Assembly: GCA_030512295.1 (NCBI GenBank)
Contig: JAULSR010000005.1
Coordinates: forward strand, 1,116,001-1,180,000
Source: Bombardia bombarda
Lineage: Eukaryota > Ascomycota > Sordariomycetes > Sordariales > Lasiosphaeriaceae
Length of the DNA stretch: 64,000 bases
Reading direction: 5' to 3'
Shown: piece after piece, positions 21,774-33,963 of the stretch
How the letters are laid out: each line of letters begins with the position of its first letter
How positions within the stretch are numbered: the first letter of the stretch is position 1
Notes under the pieces: generated by a model
The model's input: only the letters and a program-made list of their open reading frames with translations
Database searches by the model: none
Told to the model about the DNA's origin: nothing
Translations under genes and position numbers: made by a program

Positions 21774-24700
21774 CGTCGCATACTCCTTTTTACCCGAAAG
21801 ACGTGGGATAATCACAGACGAGATATGTATGAGCTGTTTTTCAACTCTGTCGTTACCGACAATGTCGGTCTTCGACTGTGATAGACTAGACCTTTAAGAC
21901 AGAATGTGCCACGAGAGGCTGTCACCGCCAGTATGGAATTGAGGCGGAAGCAGGGGCACTTGGTATAGCAACTTGATCACAGGGGGAGCCAAAACAAGAG
22001 AAGAAGGAGAATGTGGGACGCCGTGCGGGCGCCTACAGAAGGTTATGTATGACAAGCCCGCGAGGTCGGGGTCACAGCAGCGGTATGCACAAGCGCTGGA
22101 CTGAGGTAACGGTGCCGGTCACAATGTGATCTGGACTGCTACAGCACGGGTTGGGCGAGGAACAGCGACTGGGGGGGTTAGGTAGGGAGGGGAGAGGAGG
22201 GGCCCTTGCGAACGTATGTTACCATTGGGCAATGGGATTTTTGGGGAGGGGGAACGGGGGGACGAGGGGACGAGGGGACGAGGGGGGAAATATGTGTGAT
22301 ATCGGCCTGCTTGCTTCACCTACCACTACACTACTCAGGTAGGTACAGTACACTCGCACGCACGCATTCACGCATTCCCGTATGCGTCTCTAACCTATGG
22401 AAGCTATGGAAATAGAATGGGGGACAGGTAAGCCGTCCACTGTACCAAGGTATGGGATGGGGGAAGGGCGGGCAATGGGATGTCTGTCGGGGCGGGTTGA
22501 CTGCCCGACTGGACGATTCGAATTGCAGTGCATCGGCTCGACAACGGCGCTTTTGCCCCCGCTCGTGAGACATGGACAAGCAGCCATAGTGGCTCGAGAG
22601 TGGCTTTCTGAGGCCTGTCTGGTGGTATAATTATAGCAGTGTATGCGTGCGAATGCTGCGAGTCAACTCGACAGAACGGCCGCGGCCAGCGGTAACGGCC
22701 AGAATGTCGACGGCTGGTTGGGCAGCTGTGGGATAGCTAGCCATTATTCCCTGCATTGCATGGATTGGATGGATGCTTGTGAATGCGATGCGATGGGTGG
22801 GAAGCACACGCACTTGGCGGCCGGATTGCGCGGAGAAACGGTGTGAGAGGGCCGCCTGCCGCTGTGATTGGCTTAAAAATCTGCTGTGCTCACAGATTTA
22901 TCAAACTTTGCGCCTTGTCATTGGCTGATCTTGTCAAAAATCGCCTATGGCGCCACTGGAAAAGTCACCCTAAGCGCCTAGTTCACACGCTATCCCGTTT
23001 TTGACATCTTGGCGTGCTTGTCCTTGACCTTGACTTTTGATGCCCCTGTGCTCCTGTGCCCCTGTCAGCGAAATCTACACTAGGGAAGGAGCGACGAACC
23101 TAGGATGTGCCGATCCCCCCGCTTAGCTGCCGGCCCACTTGTCCTAACTCCAAGTCCCAACGCTCTCTCCACTTCGAACTTCAAATGAGAGCGATGGAAA
23201 TTCGATAACCCCCATCCTTTTTCACACTTCAGACCACTACTATCGTCAATTGAGATGCACGTTGGCACGAATGGCATCGACATCATGCAATCTGTAAATG
23301 AAAAACGCTGGATTGATGCATATGCTCCCGTCCATCTGAAGGGCACCCGCACGGCAGTTGTCGGACTCGGGCTTGTCTGCAATTCTCGAAGGCCATTCGG
23401 TCGCTTCAGTTGGGCGAGTCTCGGAACGAGTCCGGGGGAATCGCCTCATCTGTCCATTTGTCCAGCATGGCAGCAGTGCTTACTCACCCACCTATCAATC
23501 ACCTCCTCAATTAGGGTTATCTTGCATTGCGTGGGGTTGTCGTCGGCATACGCAGCACAGGAACCGTTGTACGGGGAATTATTGCCACCTGCACCGGCGT
23601 CGTCTGCTTTACTGAACGTTGAGCTCTCGACCTGTGACACCGGTCACAGAACTGAGGTCGGTCCAGGCTCAAGCCAGGTTTAACTACCTTACCTACCAGC
23701 GCTGCGCCATGGGTGCCCAAAGCAGACACTACGATGTGGAACTATTTTCTCTACAGGCACGTATCCGTACACCTCGGGACCTCCTCACCATTCATGTGAT
23801 GGGAATGGCGAGGGAGATGCCCGCCACCAGCTCCTTCGTTCTTCCGTCAACCTCCCGCCCGCTGTGGATCTAGCGGAGCGGCGGAGTCTTGCAATGGTTC
23901 TATTGCTTTTCAGCTGCTTTTCAGCAGCCCGTCGCCTTGATTCACTTCCTTGCACGCATTTCCAGGCCCCATATTCGTACCCCAGCTCAGACTTGCCCCG
24001 CATTTGTTTTCCGACTTGTGTCCCTTGCGTGCCGAGCGTGTGAGCATCCGTATACCCAATGGTTTGGAGAGGCATCGGGAAACGTGACCTCCAAATCTTG
24101 GACACATGACGAGTGTAGCATGTTTGGCAAAGCTCGAGGTTTGGCTTGTTAGCATCAAACATTGGCCAGCCAAGTTTGTCGCTGTCGGCCCAGTCGGGCC
24201 TGATATCGCCTCAGGGGTGAGTTTGCATGTTGGTTGGTTTGAATTTGGAGTTGACGGTGAAGCGTCTTTCCGCTCAACTCGTGCCTATCTACCTACTTAC
24301 CTGCTTGCCACATGCCAGGACTTGGACAATTCCAGCTTTATCGGGAAACCAACAGCGGTGAGTAGGAAGCATGAACAATCAAGTGACTGGATGCCTCACC
24401 AACATTTGCACCGAGAGATGGATTAGGATCCATGAGGAGCGTCGTCAGCGAGGTCAGCAGAGCTTCTGGGTTGCTGGTGTGCAGTTTTACAGACATCTCC
24501 AGTCCAAGGTGGCTGGCTGGCTCGCTACTACCTAGTTCTACACACCCAAGTACGGTGTAAGATCGGAAGATATTCTCGGCTTACCACGGATACGGCCCCT
24601 CCCCCAACCCCAAAATTCCCGAGTCTCTTCTTGACCGCCGAAACATCCTGAAGGAATATTGGGCGAGAATCTGGAAGGTTGCTCGATGGAACCCCCGTCC

Positions 24701-25000
24701 CGAGGGCTGGTAGAACTAACTGGATAGGTACCCAGAGCTGCATGCTGCAGTCTCTCCGCCGTGCACCCTGTCGGTCTAACGGTAAAGCCCAATACGACTG
24801 AATGCAAGTCTTATGGCTTCCAGTATCTGCATCGTGACGCATTCAGATATTCCAACTTCTTGCCCAGCAGGGCGACACATGTGTTACGGTGAGCACACCG
24901 ACTCTTTCTAGACCACGAGAAATATCATGGTTGGAAACAGCGGTATAGCTACGAGACGGCCGTTCAGTATTGGATTGCGGTAGATCAGTCGGCCTTATCC
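21774..25000. other. Gene-free stretch, left third of the 10 kb desert
   Basis: Contains the 5' region of the SAM/PH gene, then no supportable gene. Visible elements: a G-rich GGGGACGA repeat (22243-22287), CAGGTAGGTAC (22336-22346), two ATTGG (CCAAT-box) sites about 50 nt apart (near 22866 and 22920), and TACCTTACCTACC (23685-23697). All frames are short and interrupted on both strands. Confidence 0.5.
22243..22287 (+). repeat. GGGGACGA tandem repeat, potential G-quadruplex
   Basis: Runs of four to six G are spaced by ACGA and AAC on the plus strand. This satisfies the usual four-G-tract pattern with short loops, and is also a short tandem repeat. Confidence 0.8.
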
Positions 25001-28000
25001 AGGTTGTTACTCCTCAGTGTCTCGGGTAGCGGAGTCAAACACCCAGGTTTCTCCCGGCAAGAATCCTCGCGTGCGTGGCCTGTTGTCCCTAAGCCTATGC
25101 AGTGGGCCTGTTCGAAAGCTTCCACGTCGATGTCTCGAGATCCTCGTTGTCTGAGCGCCAACCCACCTCGCACAAGAAGCTCAGGACACATGCCTTCCAT
25201 GACCGACCGCTTCACATCGCCCATGTAGTCGTACAACGGGGCCATACATCATATACGTACCAACCTACCCTTAGATATCCCAACAATACCGCGGGTGTCC
25301 ACGTATATCCTCAAATTACCGGATATCTGCCTATATCACGCGTCAAGGGGCATTCACTGCCGACAGTACGGATAGCATGTTGGTTCCTGACTCCCCAGAG
25401 CGTACAAAGTGTGTGACAGTTGGGATAAGATCGAGATAGAAATCTCCTCACGACAGACACATTCTGGTTGACTCGTCTACATAGGTACACAAATTAACAT
25501 CGCTCACCGTTCTCATCTGAGCGAGGCCAGTCGTTTGTTCCATTTCGTTCATCAGTTGGCTGGTTGACCGGAGGACTGCCCTTGGGCCGATGATAGCCCC
25601 CCCACCACCACCACCTTCGCCGTCACACCTTCCGGACCGTCTCTTACCTTTGAAGCCTGTGATAGGGTCGGCTCGACAAAACACGGGACTTGATCATTTC
25701 ACATGACGAGAAACGGATGCGAGCACATTGCCGCAATGGGTGGTAGTTCATATAGAACAGGAACCCGAAGGGCCGTTCTGAGAGCGTGAATGGCCGACCT
25801 CGACGACGACCACTTTTGGAGTTGCACCACACAGACACCCTTGTTCTTGGGGAATGGGAGGCGAATATCACAGATTGTGTGCCTGACTGGCTGCGAGTTT
25901 GCATGCTAGTACCGACTGTTAAGTCAGGCCGACTTCTTTTTGGATAAGACTATGACTCGAGATGGTAGCGCAATCGCAATCGCGCAATCGCAGTCGCAAT
26001 CCCAGGGGAGGGGGTGGTGACTGACGGGATGAGCTTCGCTATGATGTGTTTGTATTTGCTTTTCCCCCTCGTCCGTTCCCTCTCCCTTGCTATCAAAGCT
26101 TATTTAGCTCAGATATCCATCACCAACACATCGATCGATCAAATCAATCCATGTCAAGCGAGCCGAGAGCACGCAACTTTCGGAGTTTACACAGTACACA
26201 CACTAAACCCCCAGATCATTATGTTGTCATGTTTGCGGCGCGGGCACGGGTTGACAAACGCGTTTCGTGATTTGCAATGACGCATTGACAATCATTTCGT
26301 TGCCGGCCTGGCTTGGATCCTAATGTGGTCCGAGGCCGGACCAGGTGTCGGTGTGCCGGTGAATCACAAGACTCCATCATCGGTGCAATTCTCCCTTGCC
26401 CTTAGTTGGGCTGACAGGGGATGGGATACAGAACGAGGGGTAAAAGCAAGTTGAAGAGAGCAAGTGGGAGCGAAAGAGGTGGAGGAGTAACAGGGTTGCA
26501 CGAGGCACTTGATGTTCCCAAAAGGGAAGATAATCAAATCTTGTTGGTGTGTTTTGCTATTTGGCTTTTCAACGTGGTTTCCCCAATGTTATGCAATGGA
26601 AGCTGTCATGTCAGTTGCCATGGCGCCATGACCTGATCACCGCACTATCCGCATCTCTGCGCCGTTGGGGGTGTTTTCGACGTTACTTTCCAGCTGGGCT
26701 TAGACCGAGGGGCGGGCGGCACTCTCTCTCTCCAACTTTGAAAGTCTCAATGCATTCAGCTGGCGGGCCGCGGATCGTGTGCGCTCGGGGCACAACTGGG
26801 CTGGACAGCAAAGCTGGGGCGGAGATCCGTCATGAGGATCTGCATTGCAGGGTAACGAGGTCGATTTGTCTGCGGGCGGGGAAAGAGGCGCAACACACAA
26901 CCCCTGGGCCTGGCACGACGATTTGCGCTTCGGTCGGCGCTGTTGTCGTTCATTGACTTTTTTTCCTCATTTCGATTGTAACGGTAGCCCATCTTAGCAT
27001 TGAACGCCACGAGATTAGATAACCATAGAATTCGATATTGTTACGCGCACCCCTCCCCCGTCCCGACCTATCGCCTGTCACTGATGTGTGCGGATCTTAT
27101 AACGTTGGTGCAATAAAAGTGCCATCACGCAACGGCCGAAGGACGAGGCTTTATTTTGCTTTTCAGCTTCATCAAAAATCCTGGCTGGTTATCTCGTGAC
27201 AATTATCCGGGGATAAGCGTAGATCCAAGACATGGGAGGAGGCTTTATTGTCAGAATAGAATTGGCGATACACAATCCGCTGGAGGGGGTGCGACATGTT
27301 CTCTTCCAGCCACCACTACCACTCGGGCCTCTGTTCTGTGCCGCCGCACGGCAGCCGCGGTAGATTTGAATAATACCCAGGAGGGGGGAAAACAACACCC
27401 CCCTGCGCATTTGTTATTGGCCATGCGGACAAATCTGATGTTGTCAAAACAATCACCAAACAATAAACAGTTTGGGGGCTTTGTCATGAGGAGGTCGATT
27501 TCTATAGTTCCTAGGTATTTCAGATGCTAACACAGTTACTGTGAGCAGCTGCGACCAGCTGCGACCGACACCACACATTGGTAGTATCATATCATTTATC
27601 ATATTGGACGAGAGTGCGAGGAGCGCAAGCAGCTGTGTAAGCCGGGTAATGGCGGTCGCGGTCGGGCCCGTGCCTTTGAATTAGCCTCCTCCAGAACCTA
27701 AACCATGGGGTGCGCCCGTCAATCCATTGTCAACTCCGCCGTCCGGGGAGAGGCGGGAGCAAAACCCAAATCGCGGTACAAAATGCAAAATGCCTTCCAT
27801 GATCGGCCGCTTCATGGATCAGTGGGCGATGTGGAACCATGGGCTTGTAGATTTCTTCATTTGTGTCTACCAAGATGGCTAGCCTCGGGGAAAATTATAG
27901 AAGCTACGTTGTATCACGGCCGCAAAGTGCAACACAGATCGCACCTAATTCTCTAATGCGACCCTGGCGAGCCTGGCTAGAATCTTGGGATGCGCGGGCA

Positions 28001-28500
28001 AAGAAAACTGAGGCTGGAGGCAAGCCAGATTCGTGGCGTGGCGGGAGCCTCGGCCAGGATTGAACCGATGGAGATGGACTTTGCTGGGGTAAAATCTTTT
28101 TGGGGGTGCTAAATAAAATCAAAGACTCGGAATGGATTTTTGGTTCTCGGGTAAAAAGCAAACCGGGGGGCGGGGGCTAAATGACAAAAGAAGACAAGCC
28201 CCAAAATAGGAGATAAGATAAATATTATGTGCTTGCATTTCTGTGTGACTCTGCGTGGTGTGTGTGTGTGTGATTGATGAGTTGCGTGGTGAGCTGGGAC
28301 CTGGATCCTAAAATTAGCCCATTATTGCTTCGTGGGCAAATTATTCTCGTCACATTGAGGGGTAATTTGGTCGGTCGGGTCGGAAATGGCTGACCTTGTC
28401 GATCGATCTGTGTTGTTAATTTTGTCCCGATACAGAATGCCAGCGGTTAATTAGCCCACTTTCTCAGCAAGCAGGAATATCTGGGCGCTTCGCGGACTGG
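25001..28500. other. Gene-free stretch, middle third of the desert
   Basis: No coding frame with family resemblance. A CAATCGC tandem repeat lies at 25968-26000, a TG repeat at about 28255-28273, and pyrimidine-rich tracts near 26060-26090. Frames of up to about 135 codons occur but show no codon pattern or motif. Confidence 0.45.
25968..26000 (+). repeat. GCGCAATCGCAATC tandem repeat
   Basis: The hexamer CAATCG/CAGTCG recurs five times in a row. A similar CAGTCGCAATCGCAAT occurs at 43086-43101 just upstream of the DUF202 gene. Confidence 0.8.
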
Positions 28501-31500
28501 TCGGTTAAAAAAAAGGAGAAGCCGTGATCCCGCAGGACAAACTCCTCCGACTCTTGAGCGGCGAACATCATGAGAGGTACTTTGTACATGGTTCATATTA
28601 AAAATTCTCCGTAAACATAATGAAGTTTGTCAATAGTAAACACCGCCATGAAGATCGCAAATAGCACCTAGGGGTTCTTGGCTCTCCCGTAGTGAGGTTT
28701 GAACATGTCTTGGACATCATCGTAAGGTTCGCTCCGAAATTGAGTTGCAGACCTTCAAAGTTCACAGTCCTGCCATATTGGGAAATGGGCTCGTAGGTTT
28801 GTGGGGATAATTGGAGGCAGCGGTCTGTCACGACATTAGCATCCAGGTCCCAGCTCTCGGCCGTCGAGCAAAAAGCAAGGCTGCCACAGACGTTATGAAA
28901 GGACAAGGGTATTCTTATCGACAGGGTTGCAACTGAACCCCGCGACGGTAAAGAACCTTGACTGCAACCCCCTGCCCTACCCTGCTCTTACCTGCATCAT
29001 TGGCCAAAGCTCCTTTCACTAGCGTGCTAATCCCTGAGCTTGATCCTGGTCGATCTTGATGAGCGAGCCAATCTTGACCGAGTGCCGACTCGCGGGCCGC
29101 ATGCATATCTGCACGAGCGATTAATTGTCACACTGACCGACCTCGCCAGTACGAGCTTGGCCGAATCAACGTCGTCAACCGCCCTTCTCCGCAGATATTG
29201 GGCAAGACTTTTTGGGCACGACACCACCACACCACTTTTCCCTCCCCCCCGTTGTACACTACACAGTACTTGACTTGATCCTGCCAGACAGGGAGACAGG
29301 GAGACAAGAAGACGAGTGGTGAGCGAGCGGTGCGCTCCTTTCTGGGCATCCATTCACATCAGTTCACGACGGTCGAATTTCACGTCGCTTTTCCGGAATT
29401 TTTCAATGGGCCAGGTGCTGCTGGTGCCAGGTGCCCCGGTAACACCCGTCCACGAGCAAATACCTCCGCCTGTGGATGCCCAAGTCGGAGGCGGCCGTGC
29501 CAGACGATACCTGTCGCCGCCCGCGCAGGAAGACGCTGGAAGGTGAAGTACGAAGTACACTACGAATGTACTTGCGGGTGTGTGCCGCCAAATACACCGT
29601 TATTTTGGCCCTCTGTCCTACCACGTCTCTGCAACGGCCTGCACCGCGGGAGTCGTGCTGTCTGGACCCGGACGACCACACCACTAGCCACGCAGCCAGC
29701 CAATCAGTCTGCAACTGGAAGTATGAGGCGACCAATCCGCACCAGACCGCTCCAAAGACCCTGATGACTGGTTGATGACCTGAAATTTGGCTTAATTATG
29801 AAGCTGTTGATGATGCCAATGGAGTATGGACAAGCTCCGATCTCGCGGCCAATTCGTTCCACCATGTCCATTCACTTTGCAAGTGCACGACACCGATATC
29901 TACGTCTACCCCTTCCACCAGCCCCATGCCCGGTCCAGCTGCTTGTTGCTACCTATTACGTGCGCTGGGCTAGGGCTTGTACAGATCGAGCATGGAATTT
30001 AGGGCCTGTCATATGCTATTCACGTTATCATCCGACGGGGAGATTGCGAACCATCATGGCCATCAGACCGATAGAGCAACAAAGCGGACGCTCAATGCTG
30101 AGATGTTCGGGTGCGGCACGATGCTACATGTACCGGTTTTGTCATCCGGTATTGAGGTACGCAGACTCTTCATGCTCCCGAGCATCCTTCTCCCCATGCT
30201 CCCTGGCCAGCCAAGTCTCGTCCGTGCCTCACTTTCTCGCGGATAGGTACCAGTGGGCCATGGCTGGTGGTGTGGAGGATGTCTGCATATGCAAGCACCT
30301 CGATGCCCGCCAGGTGCGGTTGCACTGGACGGGGGAAGAGGTTGTAGGGCGGACTCGGGCCTATTGGCCAGTTACCAACAATAACCCCGGCCTAGATCTT
30401 CCTGTTCTCTGTCCCTTGGATCTCTTGGTTGGTCCCTTGGCTGTTGCTCTGCAACCCCCCATTCTTCCGTCTTTGCTGTCCTCGTCCCATGGACTGGTGG
30501 CAGCTCAGAATCGGCATACTGAAACGGCATGACTATTGATTTCTGTCTGCTTGCCTGCCCGTTCTTCATCTGAATATCTTCAAGGCTATGGAGGCTGAAG
30601 GCCGTTCTCGGCTCCCCGTGGTGTATAAGATGGCCATAAGTAGGGTGATTAGTGACCTCTTTGGTCTGCTGCCACCTAGGCCCGCTCATAGGCGGCCAGT
30701 TTTACTACATGAAGTTAAGCACATCTCAACATAGGGGGAACTGTGTAGCGTTGGCTTTTCAAGCTCCCATGTGCTCTGCATGTTTCTGCAGACTAGGGGA
30801 CCCCCGTTCCAATGAACAGGCGGCCAAGCTAGCCTCGAGGTGCATGAGCTGCCCCTTTAGTCACTCGACAGCTCCCCATCCCTGCAGCCATCTTTTTTCG
30901 TGCTCGTCGACCGACGTGGAGAATTGTGTGTACATGCCTCTTCCGTACCCCATGTCACGACCCCCCTGGAGAGAGAAAGGTGGGGTCCTTGCTGGCTCCC
31001 ACATCCGAGTGAGACTTCAAGGGCGACCGCTATCGAGACTGGCACCAATAAGCGCATCTTTTGCACCCCTGTCTCCTATAGTGTGAGCACACGCAGAGAG
31101 CTACATCCCGAAAGAGCACACGCTATGTAGGGCAGACCAGGAAGTGGGCCAAAAAAAGGAAAGCGGTCATTTTGCCCACAATGTTCAAAAATAGAACAAC
31201 GGCAATCATGGACCAAAGTGGGCACTTAGCAAGCTTGCTTGTTCCCCAAGCTGGCCATGATATAAAGAATTTGCCCACTTCTCATCCAAACGTTTCCATC
31301 TCTCTCGAGCAGGCCAGAAACGAGGATAGAGATCCAGGTGCCCCGTCGTCCGATTCAGTCCAGTCCAGTCAACAGACTCCTTTCTTCTCTCATTTTTAAT
31401 TACATTTCCTCACACAGTTCAGCCCCATCTCAAATCGGCTCACTACAAATTCCAGTGAAAGGCAAGCCGGACTTGCTTGGATCCAGTCATTCATTCGCGA

Positions 31501-31791
31501 CAGCACGATACAATAATTTAATATTCCTCGAGGCGATTTGAGTTCATTTTGTTTGAGAACAAGTTTGGTGCTCTGTTCCTGGTATCAGCCCTCTGAGTGG
31601 TTTTGCCCCTGGACATCTGGACCTTGACGAGACCGAAGACCCCTGGCCGACTGCCTCCCGCTTTTGCTCGGCCCAGCCTAAGGCTCACCCCCTCCCCCCT
31701 GACAACCACACACCCCGACCACCTCCACCTAGTGCACCCACCCCGGTCTTGTCAGTCAAACGCAGGTACTTGAGTGAGGAGAAGGATACAA
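28501..31791. promoter_or_regulatory. Upstream region and probable long leader of the PRO1-like gene
   Basis: The last 3.3 kb of the desert precede the transcription-factor gene. The final 500 bases are C/T-rich with several upstream ATGs and read like a fungal 5' leader. A 244-codon frame at 29798-30532 has no recognised similarity and is not called. TATA-like and initiator positions cannot be fixed by eye. Confidence 0.4.
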
Positions 31792-33963
31792 ATGTCAACA
31801 CAACCCCCCAACTACCAAGGTGATTTCATGAAAGCATCTTCAGTCAACAACATGGCCTCCGCGACAGCAACAAAGACCAAGCCGGCCGCCAAGGCTGGCG
31901 CCAATTCCACCCCAAAGCAAAAGACACAGATGCATCGTCGCTCAAGAACAGGTTCGTACTTTCTCTCTTTCGTACCCCAATGTCACTTACACGCCATTGC
32001 TTCTTCTTCCCCTGAGCTCCCACCCACCCACCCACCCGCCCACACCCAGGCAGCTAACAGTAGTCGCCATGAAGGATGCTACACCTGCAGACTCAGACGA
32101 AAGAAGTGCGATGAGGGAAACCCAATGTGCTCGGCTTGCAAGCACCTCGGGCTTGTCTGTGAATACAAGCGGCCGATGTGGTGGAGCAACAATGACATGC
32201 GGAGGAAGCACAAGGACGACATCAAGATGATCATCAAGCGGAAGAAGCTGTCGGAGAAGTCGTCGCACACCATTCAGACCACGCTCAACTCTCCGCCCGG
32301 TCTATCCCACTCACTCCCAACGTCGGCGACTTTCTCGGATCCTCTCGATCGCACACGATCGGCATCGATTGACTCGCACTTTGCCTACGGCTTCAGCAGC
32401 CCACAGAGCGCTCACGAGTTCGCTACTCCCTTCACGACACCGCAAATGCATCCCGACTTCATGTTTGCTCCCTTCTCCCCCTATGAGATTGACGTCAAGA
32501 CTGAGAGGCAGATGTTTGTCGATGACATCCCTACCTTGCGAGAGTCGACCACATCAACCTTCAGCACATACCAAACTCCCCCACCTCCGGGAACCATCCT
32601 ACCGTCGTTCCCTCTGGAAGGTGACTGGACGGAACAGGTGTACTCGGAGAGAAGGGAGTCGTTGACTGAGGAGACTCTAAATGTCAACTTCTTCGATTTT
32701 GCTCACGGCCCCTCGATGGACTCAAGGCAAGTCGCCATTGAACTCGACGAGGGCGACCAGAGATTGCTGGACCACTTCATTCAATTTGTCCTTCCTACCA
32801 TCTTCCCCATTCTCGAGTCTAACCAGCACGGGTCAGTGAGCTCCAATCTCATTCTGCCAGCACTGCAGAGCAACAAGGGTTATCTGCACTGCTGTCTGAG
32901 CATCGCAGCCCAGCACTACAAGGCTGCGATGGGCCTCCAAGGCGAGGAGATTGACAACGACATCATGCGACATCGTTACGCCACAATCTCTTCTCTCTGC
33001 GATGCGCTCAACCGTGATGAGGATCACCAACAAATTCTGGAGGCCGCACTCGGCTTGATCTTTTTCCAGTGCGGTGTCGGCCGCTTCGACGACACACTCC
33101 CTGACATTCCTTGGCACCAGCACTTCCAAGCCGCCATCTCTTTGGTGCAGAAGCTTGAGCTGCCCCAGCTTGTCTCGGACCCCAATGAGCCATTGGCGCA
33201 GCCACCTTTCAACATGACTCTGACCGCTTGGATTGATATTCTCGGAGCAACGATGCAGGGCCGTGCCCCCACCTTTGCTCACACTTACCGAGAGAAGCAC
33301 CTCTCGCTCATCAACTCGTCGCTTGGACTTCGCGAGCTGATGGGCTGCGAGGACCGTGTCATGTACCTGATCTCGGAGATTGCCTGCCTCGAGGCCCTCA
33401 AGAAGGATGGCATGGACGACATCACGCTCTGCGGCCACGTCCGCGTCCTGGGCGACCAGATCGGCCTGACGGAGATCGGCGAGGGCACTCCCATGCTTCC
33501 TTTCAACGCCAATGGCTCTCTGAGCCCCAAGCAGCTGAGCAAGAACATCACAGCCGCCTTCCGCCTCGCTGCGCGCATCTACTTGTGCAGCCTGGTGCCC
33601 GGCTTCAACCCAGCTCAGGCTAGCTGCATTGGCCTGGTCGAGAAGTTGACGACGGTGCTGCAGCAGATCCCCTCGGGACCGCAGGGCTTTGACCGCTCGT
33701 TGTGCTGGGTGTATCTGGTGGCCGGCTCCGTCAGCGTCGCTGGCTCTTCTTTCCGCGCCTTCTTCGAGGATCGCGTGGCCCAGCTGAACGAGCTGTCCAA
33801 CTTTGGCAGCTTCGGCCGTGTCGCCTGCCTCCTCCGCGAGGTCTGGCAGCAAGTCGACCCGCAAGTGACGTCGCCCATGAACGGCGCGTTAGAGGCCCCA
33901 CGGCATTACATCCACTGGCGGGATATCATGCAGATGAAGGGTTGGGATTACTTGCTCATCTAA
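31792..33963 (+). CDS. Zn2Cys6 transcription factor, PRO1/ADV-1/NosA-like developmental regulator
   Basis: Exons 31792-31951 and 32075-33963 give 682 residues. The binuclear zinc cluster has cysteines at 55, 58, 65, 72, 75 and 82 (CYTCRLRRKKC...CSACKHLGLVC), followed by EYKRPMWWSNNDMRRK and a basic IIKRKKLSEKSSH region. The linker PGLSHSLPTSATFSDPLDRT and the YQTPPPPGT segment fit my memory of PRO1/ADV-1 proteins, which control fruiting-body development and cell fusion in Sordariomycetes. The remainder is an alpha-helical fungal-specific transcription factor domain (from about residue 280). The first ATG is at 31792; the frame extends six codons upstream to a GTG. The intron, 123 nt, is stop-free and a multiple of three, and has a CTAAC branch site. 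Family assignment is by eye. Confidence 0.85.
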   Translation: MSTQPPNYQGDFMKASSVNNMASATATKTKPAAKAGANSTPKQKTQMHRRSRTGSYFLSFVPQCHLHAIASSSPELPPTHPPAHTQAANSSRHEGCYTCRLRRKKCDEGNPMCSACKHLGLVCEYKRPMWWSNNDMRRKHKDDIKMIIKRKKLSEKSSHTIQTTLNSPPGLSHSLPTSATFSDPLDRTRSASIDSHFAYGFSSPQSAHEFATPFTTPQMHPDFMFAPFSPYEIDVKTERQMFVDDIPTLRESTTSTFSTYQTPPPPGTILPSFPLEGDWTEQVYSERRESLTEETLNVNFFDFAHGPSMDSRQVAIELDEGDQRLLDHFIQFVLPTIFPILESNQHGSVSSNLILPALQSNKGYLHCCLSIAAQHYKAAMGLQGEEIDNDIMRHRYATISSLCDALNRDEDHQQILEAALGLIFFQCGVGRFDDTLPDIPWHQHFQAAISLVQKLELPQLVSDPNEPLAQPPFNMTLTAWIDILGATMQGRAPTFAHTYREKHLSLINSSLGLRELMGCEDRVMYLISEIACLEALKKDGMDDITLCGHVRVLGDQIGLTEIGEGTPMLPFNANGSLSPKQLSKNITAAFRLAARIYLCSLVPGFNPAQASCIGLVEKLTTVLQQIPSGPQGFDRSLCWVYLVAGSVSVAGSSFRAFFEDRVAQLNELSNFGSFGRVACLLREVWQQVDPQVTSPMNGALEAPRHYIHWRDIMQMKGWDYLLI

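Noticed and set aside
24765..24800. CGGTCTAACGGTA, resembling a tRNA D-arm
   Set aside because: No matching T-arm or acceptor stem within tRNA distance on either strand.
28040..28075. GGTTCAATCC on the minus strand, resembling a tRNA box B
   Set aside because: The flanking bases do not pair into a T stem and no box A is upstream.
32833..33864. 343-codon minus-strand frame
   Set aside because: Antisense to the helical domain of the PRO1-like factor; codon pattern and homology support the plus strand.
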